Below are positions 26,883 through 36,457 of a stretch of DNA of 46,072 nucleotides, in pieces. Origin of the DNA: an uncultured Shewanella sp. GTDB taxonomy: Bacteria; Pseudomonadota; Gammaproteobacteria; Enterobacterales; Shewanellaceae. The position numbers and the translations under genes are program-made. The notes beneath the pieces are model-generated. The model worked only from the letters and a program-made list of their open reading frames with translations. It did not search any database and was not told the origin of the DNA. Numbering within the stretch: the first letter of the stretch is position 1; each line of letters opens with the position of its first letter. Location: contig NZ_CANLZC010000037.1 of assembly GCF_947495455.1 (NCBI RefSeq), positions 1 to 46,072 of the forward strand, given 5' to 3'.

Positions 26883-29800
26883 GTACAATGAGTACAATGA
26901 GTTCAGAATCCACTTTTCACACTTTGTCACAACGCCTTGATGCGCTTACTTTACCTTTTAAGGACAGCCGATTAATAGAAGCCAGTGCGGGAACAGGTAA
27001 AACTTATACCATCTCAGGCCTTTATTTAAGGCTTCTTTTAGGCATAGGTGTTGATACGCCCCTAAGTTGCGAGCAAATTTTAGTGGTGACCTTTACCAAT
27101 GCCGCGACAGCAGAATTAAGGGATAGGATCCGCAAACGAGTACACACTTGCTTTAAATGTTTTATGGGGCTAAAGGTTGAAGATGATTTTATTGTGCAAT
27201 TATACATGCAAACTCCCCTTGATGAACGCGCCCTGTGTCTTAAACGCTTAGATTTAGCCTTAAAGTCTCTCGATGAAGCCGCCATTTTTACCATACACGG
27301 TTTTTGTCAGCGGATCTTAGCCGATCTCGCTTTTGAGTCCTCCCTTCTGTTTGAATCAGAGTTTACCTTAAATGACAGCGAGTTTTTGCACCATGCTGTG
27401 CGAGATTTTTGGCGTGAACAATGTTATGCCTTACCGGAAAATATTGCCGGGATCATTCAAAAAAGTATCAAAGATCCTGAAAGTTTAGGCAAGCAATTAC
27501 GCGCACTATTAGGGGCGAACCTTGCCGTTGCCGCCCCTAAACCTATGGCTTTTGATAAATTAGCCCAGCGCCTCACTCAAAGCTTAAATCGCTTTTATGC
27601 GCAATGGCCACAAGAAAAAGATGCCCTTGAAGCTATGCTCCATGCGTTACCTTTAAATGGCACCCGTTTTGGTAAAGCGGCAGATGGTTACCCAAAGCTT
27701 GCAAAAATGCTAGATGAACTGGATAATTGGGTGGCATCCCCTCAAGGTCCGGCACCGATAAAAGTGCTATCTCAGCTGGCATTAAGTGAATTAAAACTCA
27801 CCAAGAAACATCCTATTCCCACAACCAGTGAAGCCCCCTTATTGGCACATATTGAACAGCTTTATCAGCTTTTCAATGAATTAGTTCCCGCTTTTTTATA
27901 TCAAGCAAGGCAAGGCATTTCACAGCGGTTTGTGCGACAAAAAACCGAGCGTAATCTCATGACGCCCGATGACTTATTGTTGACTTTAGCCCATGCACTA
28001 AAGCCCGACATGTCTTGTCATACTGTAAACAATGCCAAAGGCGCAAGCCCTGCTCAAAAAGTCGAACTTGAGCAAAATGACACAGATCTCACTCAAGCCC
28101 ACCATTTGTTAGCCAAGCATATCGCCAAACGTTTTCCCGTGGCGCTTATTGATGAATTCCAAGATACAGATCCCCTGCAATTTACGATTTTCAGTCAAAT
28201 TTATCACAAGGCGCACTCGAATAATCATATCGGTTTATTGATGATCGGCGATCCTAAACAAGCCATTTATGCTTTTCGCGGCGCCGATATTCACACTTAT
28301 ATTCATGCAAGAGAGCACACCAGTGAGCATTACTCTCTAGACACTAACTACCGCTCCAGTAAAGCTATGGTGGATGCCACTAATCGCCTTTTTAGCCATC
28401 AAAGTGATGCTTTCATGAGTCAGTCTATTCCTTTTGAAGCCGTGAGTGCCGCAGATAGCGAAGGCAAAAAGGTATTAATAGACACATATACACAAAATGA
28501 TGAACAAAATCTGCAAGTCAAGCAGAGCAGTGCGCTGCGTATTCAACTGCTCAGTGAGGATCCTGAAAAAGGGTTAAACAAAGTCACCGCCAGAGAACAA
28601 CTGGCTCAAGCCTGCGGTGAAGAAATCGCTCGATTACTCAATGGCGCTCAACGAGAGCTATGTTTAATTGAAAACCGTGCCTTAATCGCAAAAGATATCG
28701 CCATTCTCGTTAGAGATAGAAATGAAGCGGCAGTCATGAAAAAGGCACTAGAGCAACGCCAAATTGGCGCGGTTTTTCTCAGCCGAGACAGTGTTTATGA
28801 CACCCTTGAAGCGCGAGAGATGGCCATTATTTTACAGGCTATGGCCTTACCTAAAAACGAACAAGCCTTGCGCAGCGCTATGGCCACTCAACTATTAGGC
28901 TACAGCTGTGAACAAATACACACTTTTAACCTTGATGAAGAAATCAGGCAAGTCTTATTAGAGCAATTTTTTCAACTGCATCAATTATGGAGTCAGCGAG
29001 GGATCATGCCCGCCCTGCTCTTTTTAGCCAGAGAAACCCAACTCATTGAACGCCTACTGAGCAGTGAAAACGGCGAACGTCGGCTCACAGACTTTAGACA
29101 TTTAGCCGAATTATTACAGCAAAAATCAACAGAACTCGATGGATGTAATGCCCTGCTAAATTGGTATCAACAAACCTTAATCGACAATACAGAAGCAGAA
29201 GAAGCCCAGCTGAGATTAGAAAGCGAACAAAACTTAGTGCAAATTGTCACGATCCACAAAAGTAAGGGACTAGAATACCCAATCTGTTTTTTACCTTTTG
29301 TGAGTTTGCCACGTTCTAGCCGTAAACCCAGTACCATGCTTTACCATAAAGAGGGACAATTGGTCTGGGATTTACTGCAAACGGATGAAGGATTTGACGC
29401 CTATAAACACGAAGTGTTGAGTGAAGATCTTCGCTTACTCTATGTGGCATTAACTCGCCCTGTTTATCGATGCTATTTATTCATTGCCAACCAAAGCAAG
29501 TTTACTAAAAAAGACGGCATTAAAAGCCAGCTCCATGAAACAGCCATAGGTTACTTACTGGGCATTAAAGAGGCAAAATGTGAATATAGCGATTTACAAT
29601 TTGCCGCCAAGACACTGACCTGTGAGTCAATCAGTGTTGAGGATATGAATGAATGTATTCCCTGCACCCCTTTTCAACCACTCAAGCAGGATGAAAATAT
29701 AATATTGTCACCTAAAACGCTCACACGTCAATTATCCACCCCATGGCGTGTTGGCAGTTATTCAGGACTGGTTAAAAATATTGGCCATGAAAAAATACAG

Positions 29801-30619
29801 CCTGGCGCGGATGATGAAGGCTTTTCTTCCATCACTATCGACGAGGAAGAAACCAGTCTAATCAATCGATTTACCTTTGAGCGAGGGGCGAATGCGGGTA
29901 GCTTCATGCACTTAGTACTAGAGCTGATTGATTTTACACAGGCAGAGACAGAGCTGGCTTTGCATCTGCCTCAAGCTATGAGCCAATATGGTATCGATGA
30001 AACTTGGTTTGATATGCTTTATGACTGGTACCTTGATTTACTCAGCGCGCCACTTTCTCACCATACAGACTTATCATTATCACACCTGCCACCCGCGGCT
30101 AAACTCGTTGAAATGGAGTTTTATCTTCCCATTAATACCCTCAATGCAAATAAACTCAATGCCTTACTCACTGAATACGGTTATAGTGCGCAATTACAAT
30201 TTGATGATCTTAAAGGCATGTTAAAAGGCTTTATTGATTTAACTTTTGAGTACCAAGGGCAATTTTTTATCGCCGATTATAAGTCAAATCATTTAGGGAA
30301 CCAGTTTGAGCAGTACCATCACGACGCTATGGCCCAAGCCATTAATGATCATCGCTACGATCTTCAATACATCATCTATACCCTCGCCCTTCACCGATAC
30401 CTCACATTGCGTCTTGCCCATTATGATTTTGACCAACACATGGGCGGCTGTTATTACTTATTTTTACGGGGCATGTCAAAAGATCACCCTTTGTCAGGAA
30501 TTTTTTACGACAAGCCCCCTAAGGCTCTGATATTGGCACTGGACCAACTGTTTGAAGGCTTGAATAACCAAGCTTTACCCCAGCCAGCGCCTCCCGTTCA
30601 ACAAGAATTACTGCTATGA
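26879..30619 (+). CDS. recB: Exodeoxyribonuclease V beta subunit RecB
   Basis: RecB is the 3'-5' helicase and sole nuclease of RecBCD. The 1246-residue protein shows Walker A EASAGTGKTYT (Lys41), the UvrD-type motifs VTFTNAATAELRDRIR, TIHGFCQRIL, ALIDEFQDTDPLQ, LMIGDPKQAIYAFRGADI and IVTIHKSKGLEYP, and the C-terminal nuclease residues Asp1120 (GFIDLTF), Asp1133 and Lys1135 (ADYKSNHLG). AAGGAGG lies 7 bases before the ATG, unusually strong compared with recC. The start overlaps the recC stop (ATGA) and its own stop overlaps recD the same way. The first nine residues, MSTMSTMSS, come from a 9-bp repeat that offers three in-frame ATGs. Confidence 0.96.
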   Translation: MSTMSTMSSESTFHTLSQRLDALTLPFKDSRLIEASAGTGKTYTISGLYLRLLLGIGVDTPLSCEQILVVTFTNAATAELRDRIRKRVHTCFKCFMGLKVEDDFIVQLYMQTPLDERALCLKRLDLALKSLDEAAIFTIHGFCQRILADLAFESSLLFESEFTLNDSEFLHHAVRDFWREQCYALPENIAGIIQKSIKDPESLGKQLRALLGANLAVAAPKPMAFDKLAQRLTQSLNRFYAQWPQEKDALEAMLHALPLNGTRFGKAADGYPKLAKMLDELDNWVASPQGPAPIKVLSQLALSELKLTKKHPIPTTSEAPLLAHIEQLYQLFNELVPAFLYQARQGISQRFVRQKTERNLMTPDDLLLTLAHALKPDMSCHTVNNAKGASPAQKVELEQNDTDLTQAHHLLAKHIAKRFPVALIDEFQDTDPLQFTIFSQIYHKAHSNNHIGLLMIGDPKQAIYAFRGADIHTYIHAREHTSEHYSLDTNYRSSKAMVDATNRLFSHQSDAFMSQSIPFEAVSAADSEGKKVLIDTYTQNDEQNLQVKQSSALRIQLLSEDPEKGLNKVTAREQLAQACGEEIARLLNGAQRELCLIENRALIAKDIAILVRDRNEAAVMKKALEQRQIGAVFLSRDSVYDTLEAREMAIILQAMALPKNEQALRSAMATQLLGYSCEQIHTFNLDEEIRQVLLEQFFQLHQLWSQRGIMPALLFLARETQLIERLLSSENGERRLTDFRHLAELLQQKSTELDGCNALLNWYQQTLIDNTEAEEAQLRLESEQNLVQIVTIHKSKGLEYPICFLPFVSLPRSSRKPSTMLYHKEGQLVWDLLQTDEGFDAYKHEVLSEDLRLLYVALTRPVYRCYLFIANQSKFTKKDGIKSQLHETAIGYLLGIKEAKCEYSDLQFAAKTLTCESISVEDMNECIPCTPFQPLKQDENIILSPKTLTRQLSTPWRVGSYSGLVKNIGHEKIQPGADDEGFSSITIDEEETSLINRFTFERGANAGSFMHLVLELIDFTQAETELALHLPQAMSQYGIDETWFDMLYDWYLDLLSAPLSHHTDLSLSHLPPAAKLVEMEFYLPINTLNANKLNALLTEYGYSAQLQFDDLKGMLKGFIDLTFEYQGQFFIADYKSNHLGNQFEQYHHDAMAQAINDHRYDLQYIIYTLALHRYLTLRLAHYDFDQHMGGCYYLFLRGMSKDHPLSGIFYDKPPKALILALDQLFEGLNNQALPQPAPPVQQELLL

Positions 30620-32811
30620 CGTTTACCCACATTTCAGCTACTCAACATGAGCAAACGCCACATATGATCATTGAAAAAGACGGTGTCACCACTTTTCAAG
30701 CTTTACCCCAATTATTAAAAAAATGGGAAGAAGAAGGCCGTTTAACACCCCTCGATAGGCATTTTGCATTAGAGCTAAGTCATATCCATCAAGAAACATC
30801 GCCTCTATTTGTATTGATCTGTGCCCTTTTAAGCCAGCATTTATCTCAGCAACATACTTGCTTACCTCTGTCTCAAATCGCCTTTGATAATCCCTTACAA
30901 GAGAAAGTCAGCCATTGCCAAATAACCGCTTCACTTGAAGAGGTTATCGAGACCTTGTCTCGTTTCTCTGCCATCACAACACCTCACACTCAAACAGATG
31001 AAAAAGAAACCCAAATAGCGAATCATTCTCAGCGCTTAAGTGCGCCATTAGTGTTAGACAATGGCTATTTGTATCTGCAGCGTTATTATCAATTTGAGAC
31101 CCGAGTCAGTGATACCCTTTTACGGCTGGCAAGGGATGTCACTCACTCTCTTAGCATTCAAGAATATAAGCATATTGCAACCACTTTGGACTTACTCTAC
31201 CCCAATGCTCCTCAGTCCCAAAAAACCGCTATGCATGATGGGCAATGCTCAAACGAACAAAAATCAAACGAGCAAAAATCAAATGAAAACAAATTTGACT
31301 GGCAAAAAATTGCCACCGCCACTGCATTAACCAAAACACTGGCGGTGATCACTGGCGGGCCAGGAACAGGTAAAACCACCACTGTGACTAAATTATTATT
31401 TTTACTTTGTTTACAGCAAATAAGAGCGAGCTCGAACACTTCGAAAAACTTAACAATCAAACTAGTGGCTCCCACAGGAAAAGCGGCGGCGCGTCTCAGT
31501 GAGTCAATAAAAGCCTCAAAATCAAGGCTAAGGGATGAAATCACTCAATGGACAACAGACAAAGCTCACACAGAGCGTCATCTCATCGCATTAAACCAAA
31601 TTCCTGAAGAAGCGGCTACACTGCATCGTTTATTAGGCGTGATCCCCAATTCACATAAATTTAGATTTGATGAGCACAACCCATTAAGGCTAAATATTCT
31701 CATTGTTGATGAAGCCTCTATGGTTGATTTACCTATGATGTATAAGCTTTTACATGCACTGCCTCAGCATGCAAGGCTGATTTTATTGGGAGATCAAGAT
31801 CAACTGGCCTCCGTTGAAGCAGGTGCCGTGCTCGCCGATATTTGTGCAGGCTTAGCCACGTCCAATGCGTATCACCATCAATGGCAAATGCGATATTCAC
31901 AGGATCATGCACAAGTATTATCACAAGTATGCAATACCGATCTTACCGCCTTTATAGACAAGCGCGGTCAAACACAAACCACTCACATTGGTGATAGCTT
32001 ATGCATGTTAATGCACAGTCACCGCTTTAAGGGCGATGCCGGTATTGGTCAGCTAGCCAGTGCAGTCAATCAAGCCAATAAGCAAAAAATTACACAGGTT
32101 TGGCAAAAAGGTTATTCAGAGCTGTGCTGGCTAGAACACCAAGTACATGCAAAAGGAAATTTTGGATTAAACGCCTTACTTGAGCAAAGCGTCAGTGCTT
32201 ATGGCCATTATTTAACTATGGTTCGCAATCAGCTGCAGTCTTGTGAAACCATCATTCATTGTTTTAATCAATATCGTATTTTATGTGCCATGCGCAGTGG
32301 CGAATATGGCGTCGATGGGATCAATCAAAGTGTGACTCAGGCCCTTTGGCAAGCCAAGCTTATTCAACCAGTGCAAGAGTTTTATCCTGGAAGGCCGATT
32401 ATCATTCAAAGTAACGATTATAATCTCGGCCTATTTAATGGCGATATCGGCTTAATTTTACCCGATAAAAATCGTCACAATAAGCTCATGGCTCACTTTA
32501 TTCAAGCCGATGGTAGCTTACTCAGTGTATTGCCCGCCCGTTTGCCCCAACATGATACTTGTTATGCCATGACAGTACATAAAAGCCAAGGCAGTGAATT
32601 TAAACAAGTCGCCTTAGTGTTACCTGTATCACCCAGTCCCGCTCAGAAACAATTATTAACCAAGGAGCTCATTTATACTGGGATCACTCGCGCTAAAGCG
32701 CACTTTACTTGTTTAGGCAGTGAGAAAGTTTTTGAAACAGCCTGCCTGAAAGCCACTCAAAGGGCATCGGGGTTAGCCTTTAGGTTATGGAAAGAGCAAG
32801 CCCCCCAATAA
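30616..32811 (+). CDS. recD: Exodeoxyribonuclease V alpha subunit RecD
   Basis: RecD is the 5'-3' helicase (SF1B) of RecBCD. Motifs in the 731-residue protein include Walker A GGPGTGKTTT (Lys253), LVAPTGKAAARLSESI, TLHRLLG, LIVDEASMVDLPMM, LILLGDQDQLASVEAGAVL, SHRFKGDAGIGQLA and the C-terminal YAMTVHKSQGSEFKQVALVLP and YTGITRAK. Just before the helicase core (residues about 212-226) is an insertion with three SNE[QN]K-type repeats, probably a flexible linker between the N-terminal RecB-binding part and the motor. The start overlaps the recB stop (ATGA). No clear terminator follows. Confidence 0.95.
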   Translation: MTFTHISATQHEQTPHMIIEKDGVTTFQALPQLLKKWEEEGRLTPLDRHFALELSHIHQETSPLFVLICALLSQHLSQQHTCLPLSQIAFDNPLQEKVSHCQITASLEEVIETLSRFSAITTPHTQTDEKETQIANHSQRLSAPLVLDNGYLYLQRYYQFETRVSDTLLRLARDVTHSLSIQEYKHIATTLDLLYPNAPQSQKTAMHDGQCSNEQKSNEQKSNENKFDWQKIATATALTKTLAVITGGPGTGKTTTVTKLLFLLCLQQIRASSNTSKNLTIKLVAPTGKAAARLSESIKASKSRLRDEITQWTTDKAHTERHLIALNQIPEEAATLHRLLGVIPNSHKFRFDEHNPLRLNILIVDEASMVDLPMMYKLLHALPQHARLILLGDQDQLASVEAGAVLADICAGLATSNAYHHQWQMRYSQDHAQVLSQVCNTDLTAFIDKRGQTQTTHIGDSLCMLMHSHRFKGDAGIGQLASAVNQANKQKITQVWQKGYSELCWLEHQVHAKGNFGLNALLEQSVSAYGHYLTMVRNQLQSCETIIHCFNQYRILCAMRSGEYGVDGINQSVTQALWQAKLIQPVQEFYPGRPIIIQSNDYNLGLFNGDIGLILPDKNRHNKLMAHFIQADGSLLSVLPARLPQHDTCYAMTVHKSQGSEFKQVALVLPVSPSPAQKQLLTKELIYTGITRAKAHFTCLGSEKVFETACLKATQRASGLAFRLWKEQAPQ
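31249..31293 (+). repeat. 15-bp tandem repeat (three units) within recD
   Basis: Units at 31249-31263, 31264-31278 and 31279-31293 encode SNEQK, SNEQK and SNENK. The first two differ at one base. The array is in frame and lies in a hydrophilic linker upstream of the Walker A motif. Confidence 0.8.
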
Positions 32812-32894
32812 CAGTGTTAACAAGGGATTATATCGCTTGAGGGTATAGATCACTTTACATTCCAGCTGAGTATGTCATTTTATATTGATTTAGC

Positions 32895-32900
32895 TATAAT
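32895..32900 (+). promoter_or_regulatory. Possible -10 element for ddl
   Basis: A perfect TATAAT is present 143 bases before the ddl start codon. The only -35 candidate at suitable distance, TGTCAT with a 16-bp spacer, is poor, so the assignment is tentative. Confidence 0.35.
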
Positions 32901-33042
32901 GCCGCTTTATTTTACTCTTTGTCCTGCCGTTATTAGCGACAACATGATGAACAATAACACTCATCACAAACACTTTATGAGGTAACGGCCTTTCATTTAA
33001 GGATAAAGCTGCTTCCTACTCAACTCAAAATGAGGAAATGTT

Positions 33043-34083
33043 ATGAAACGGATCAATCTACTACTGATTTGCGGTGGTGGTGGCGATGAGCATGCTATCT
33101 CATTACTTTCGGCTGACTTTTTTCAGCAAACCTTAGCTCAGTTACCTCAATTTAATGTCATTCGAGTTGAATTATTAGCACAAGGAAAATATCGCACACG
33201 CGATGGCAAAATGTGTGAAATCACCAATCACAAACAATTGCGCTTTCAAGAAGGACATAATGAAAACTGGCCCATCGATTATGTGATCCCCTGTATTCAT
33301 GGTTACCCTGGCGAAACCGGTGATTTACAATCTTACCTTGATCTTATTCATTTGCCTTATTTTGGCTGTAATGCCGAGGCCAGCCGGCATTGCTTCAATA
33401 AAGTCACCGCAAAAATGTGGTTTAGCGCATTAGATATTCCCAATACCCCTTCACTGTTTTTAAGTGAATTAACGCCTAAGGCCATTGAGAAAGCCACTCA
33501 AGCTTTACACAATTGGGAAGCCATTTTTATTAAGGCCGCCTCACAAGGATCCTCTGTGGGTTGCTATAAAGTGGATGATGTCAACGAGCTTGCCGAGCGG
33601 TTAGCCGATGCCTTTCATTACTCAGACTATGTTATTGTTGAAAAAGCCATTCAAGCGCGGGAATTAGAAGTCGCCGTATTTGAGTATCAAGGTGAAGTCA
33701 TCGCCACCTTGCCCGGTGAGATCATTTGCGCCGCCGATACCTTTTACACCTTTGATGAAAAGTACGATACTAACAGCCATGCCACTACTGAAGTGGTTGC
33801 AAAAGAACTATCGACTGACATAACCGATAGTATTCGCCGTTATGCCATTAAAGCTTTTAAGGGTCTAAAACTAAAACACTTGTCTCGAGTTGATTTCTTT
33901 TTAACTTCAAATAATGAAATATTACTCAATGAAATCAATACTTTCCCTGGACTCACTCCCATTTCCATGTTCCCTAAAATGCTGCAAAACCACGGACCCA
34001 GTTTTAGTGACTACTTAACGGATACCATTTTAAGTCAGCTTAAACTTCAAAAAGAAACACAAATAACACAATCGGCGAGCTAA
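33043..34083 (+). CDS. ddl: D-alanine--D-alanine ligase
   Basis: This ATP-grasp ligase joins two D-alanines for the peptidoglycan pentapeptide. The 346-residue protein has the N-terminal [19 protein letters not shown] glycine-rich loop, [36 protein letters not shown] (ATP-grasp), [47 protein letters not shown] with the metal-binding Glu/Asn residues, and the usual length. GAGGAAA precedes the ATG by 5 bases. It is separated from recD by 231 bp and followed at once by a terminator, so it is a single-gene unit outside a division/cell-wall cluster, as for ddlA-type genes. Confidence 0.93.
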   Translation: MKRINLLLICGGGGDEHAISLLSADFFQQTLAQLPQFNVIRVELLAQGKYRTRDGKMCEITNHKQLRFQEGHNENWPIDYVIPCIHGYPGETGDLQSYLDLIHLPYFGCNAEASRHCFNKVTAKMWFSALDIPNTPSLFLSELTPKAIEKATQALHNWEAIFIKAASQGSSVGCYKVDDVNELAERLADAFHYSDYVIVEKAIQARELEVAVFEYQGEVIATLPGEIICAADTFYTFDEKYDTNSHATTEVVAKELSTDITDSIRRYAIKAFKGLKLKHLSRVDFFLTSNNEILLNEINTFPGLTPISMFPKMLQNHGPSFSDYLTDTILSQLKLQKETQITQSAS

Positions 34084-34114
34084 ACTGCTAGACGTTAGAG
34101 GCAATAATACCAAA

Positions 34115-34140
34115 CGCCAGCTAAAACCAGCTGGCGATTT
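34115..34140 (+). terminator. Rho-independent terminator after ddl
   Basis: A perfect 8-bp GC-rich stem (CGCCAGCT, 34115-34122; AGCTGGCG, 34129-34136) with a 6-base loop is followed by ATTTT. It sits between convergent genes; the leftward read also meets a short T/G-rich run. Confidence 0.8.
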
Positions 34141-34162
34141 TCATTAACTTATTTCCATCGCA

Positions 34163-35662
34163 TTATTCAATACAATTAATCCGTAACTTCCAATCATCGT
34201 TCTTTTTTTCTGCTCCAATAGCAATCGAAAGCGTACCCATTGTATTTTCATCGTAATCAACGACTCTAGGACCGACGGTACCACTAACATAACCCCTAGT
34301 CCAAAATATATTCTTACCCTTTTTATCATAAATACGAATTGCATTTCGCGCTGTAAAAGCAGTAAATTCAATCGATAGCTTACCTTTAAAATTCCTTCCA
34401 GGGTTATACGATCCCATCCAATTATTCCCTAATTCTTTATGAAATGCCTTACAACTGCCTGCTAAGGTTAATCGAGAAAAGGTAGTATTAATGTCTTTAA
34501 CAATTTTATTTGTTATAACACGACCCTGCGTACTATTCCCTAAATAGATTTCTGACAATCCATGGCCTGAAGGATCAACAGACGTAAAATCATGTGTAAC
34601 ATTAGCGGGTAAGGGTTGTAAATGTGGTTCCGAAAAAGCGCGAATACCATTCATGATTACATCATTGCTATTGGTGGTATAAAGGCCATTATCCGCCACA
34701 TAAATCGCTGGGGTCGCCACTCCAACCACACCTATGGCTTGAGCGTATTTAGATGTTGCTGAAGTGTTTGCAATTTTATTCCAAGCACGATTAGCATAAA
34801 AGTTCCCTTGGGAGTGGGGCAAGAGCACCACCTTATGATTTTGTTTGAGTAATGGTAGGTATTGCTCATTTAAGTGCCGATTTAGGTCCACATCGTTGAC
34901 ATAGTTATCTTCATCGATTCTTGCTAATGCTTCTTTCGCAAAACGCTCAAATACATACTTTTTAGGAGAAAGGAAGATATAAGCAAACTGCTGCCAAGCT
35001 TTTTTATCGGATAAACGATAATCTTGCTGAATATGTTGCATCGCCACTTCCGCTAATTGCTCTATATGATCCTCTTTTTGGTTCCAAGCATGATATACCA
35101 TATCTACACCAATCCGCGGTCCAACTCTCGATCTCATATTTCCTAAATTAATTCTTACATCGACTAATGTATTATTCATTCCATTAACGTAAACTAAAGT
35201 TCTAAGTGGGATTTCATTACTGGCTAAGCTATCGCTTTCTATCTGCCGAAATGCGGTTTGATAAGAGTTAAACGTCATCCTATCAATGCCTGTCGAATCA
35301 ACAAGTAGAGCGTCAGACAAATTAATACCTTGATCGGACAAAAAGGTAGCCATCAATGCCTTTTCCATTGCCTTTTTCGCAGCGATAGCCTCTAATGCTT
35401 GCACTTCTTCATAAGACTGAGTTACCGCTTTAGGAATGTGAAAAATTCTGTCCGGTTTAGTGTAAAACTGCGTCTTCTCGCCCGTTGTCAGATCGGTAAA
35501 AGTCACATCAAATACTGGTCCATCATCTGTGTTATCGTCCGCAAGCGCCACTCCAAATACATTTGACAGTACGAATAGCAATGTCGCGCACCTAATGAAT
35601 CGCTTAAGCGATTTAATATTTGAGGTCTTTTCTTGGAAGGTTTCTTGAAAAAAAAAAACCAT
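34163..35662 (-). CDS. Exported alpha/beta-hydrolase-like protein, probably phase-variable
   Basis: An exported protein of 499 residues from this ATG. The h-region ATLLFVLSNVFGVALA is followed by ADDNTD. A nucleophile-elbow-like motif LPHSQGNFYANRA, with candidate Ser in HSQGN, and a later SGHGLSE suggest a serine lipase/esterase with Ser and His catalytic residues. The last ~110 residues form a separate beta-rich domain with two Cys. The reading frame opens upstream across a G11 tract (35665-35675) and codons 2-5 lie in a T11 tract (35648-35658). Alternative starts are ATG 35677, ATG 35725 and codons further up; all read through the T tract, so slippage would frameshift. The G tract abutting AAATG may instead act as a Shine-Dalgarno element. 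It is last of a leftward cluster of exported proteins. Confidence 0.75.
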   Translation of the reverse strand: MVFFFQETFQEKTSNIKSLKRFIRCATLLFVLSNVFGVALADDNTDDGPVFDVTFTDLTTGEKTQFYTKPDRIFHIPKAVTQSYEEVQALEAIAAKKAMEKALMATFLSDQGINLSDALLVDSTGIDRMTFNSYQTAFRQIESDSLASNEIPLRTLVYVNGMNNTLVDVRINLGNMRSRVGPRIGVDMVYHAWNQKEDHIEQLAEVAMQHIQQDYRLSDKKAWQQFAYIFLSPKKYVFERFAKEALARIDEDNYVNDVDLNRHLNEQYLPLLKQNHKVVLLPHSQGNFYANRAWNKIANTSATSKYAQAIGVVGVATPAIYVADNGLYTTNSNDVIMNGIRAFSEPHLQPLPANVTHDFTSVDPSGHGLSEIYLGNSTQGRVITNKIVKDINTTFSRLTLAGSCKAFHKELGNNWMGSYNPGRNFKGKLSIEFTAFTARNAIRIYDKKGKNIFWTRGYVSGTVGPRVVDYDENTMGTLSIAIGAEKKNDDWKLRINCIE

Positions 35663-35675
35663 TTCCCCCCCCCCC
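35648..35675 (-). repeat. Adjacent homopolymer tracts at the start of the hydrolase gene
   Basis: On the coding (minus) strand, eleven G (35675-35665) and eleven T (35658-35648) are separated by AAATGG. No other homopolymer of this length was seen in the window. Their position at the translation start fits slipped-strand phase variation of translation initiation or reading frame. A sequencing or assembly length error is the main alternative. Confidence 0.85.
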
Positions 35676-35842
35676 ATGCTTGATGTAAAGACTCTTTTTA
35701 TCAACATACTCGTTTTTTCCATTATTGTTATTATCACAACGGATCCTTTTCTTCCCTTTGTGTCAGTCACTATTAATATTAACTATTTAAAAATATTATT
35801 TATTTTCACGGCGAATGATAGGCTCTGTTATACTGTTACACA

Positions 35843-36400
35843 TCACTTTCTCATGCATTCTGGAAGGAACTCACTATTAAACCTGTTCAACTTTAACGCC
35901 ATTAACTGTTCTTGATTATTAATATTTATCTCTGTTGGGTAATAGGTAACAAAAAAATCCAGTTGATAATCAGGTATCCAAAATTGATGCCCTTGAAAAT
36001 GAACATAAAAATATAGACTATCCTCTCGAGTAATGGCGTACTTATGGCTTTGATATCGAATAACAGGCCCTAACAACGCTATATAAGTTGATTCTGTATC
36101 AATGAGTATTGACTCGTTGAAACTGATTGAGTGAATGTGTAAACCCACCATAGGAATAATGCCTATTTTAGCAATCTCCCCAGATTCCTTTATCTTATCC
36201 ATTAATCCCTTATCGCTTATATTCATAACTGAAAAAGGTAAACTATCAGAAAAAACATATCTCAGCTTAGGGGCGCAATCTGGCTCATAGATTATTTTGC
36301 TACAGCCACTCACGAAGAACAGACTCAATAAAGCAAAGAGTAATAAACTATTAAACCTTAATCGACCTTGTTTCCTACTCAGTTTCATACTCAGTTCCAT
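35843..36400 (-). CDS. Small lipoprotein, paralogue of its upstream neighbour
   Basis: A 185-residue lipoprotein of unknown function. The signal ends SLFFVSGC (lipobox), and the mature N-terminus SKIIYEPDCAPKLRYVFSDS matches the neighbour's SKITYEADCAPKLTYRFPDS. Shared features continue: LLGPVIRYQ in the middle and LNRFNSEFLPECMRK against LNRFDLEVLPECMQK at the end. One Cys in each half may form a disulfide. The start chosen has GGTGAG 6 bases upstream; ATGs at 36418 and 36388 are alternatives. It belongs to a leftward cluster with the other lipoprotein and the hydrolase, suggesting a shared role. Confidence 0.8.
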   Translation of the reverse strand: MELSMKLSRKQGRLRFNSLLLFALLSLFFVSGCSKIIYEPDCAPKLRYVFSDSLPFSVMNISDKGLMDKIKESGEIAKIGIIPMVGLHIHSISFNESILIDTESTYIALLGPVIRYQSHKYAITREDSLYFYVHFQGHQFWIPDYQLDFFVTYYPTEININNQEQLMALKLNRFNSEFLPECMRK

Positions 36401-36457
36401 TAGCAGCTCACCACACATATAGCAGATATAAAGACCTCATCATCACAACCAATCACA

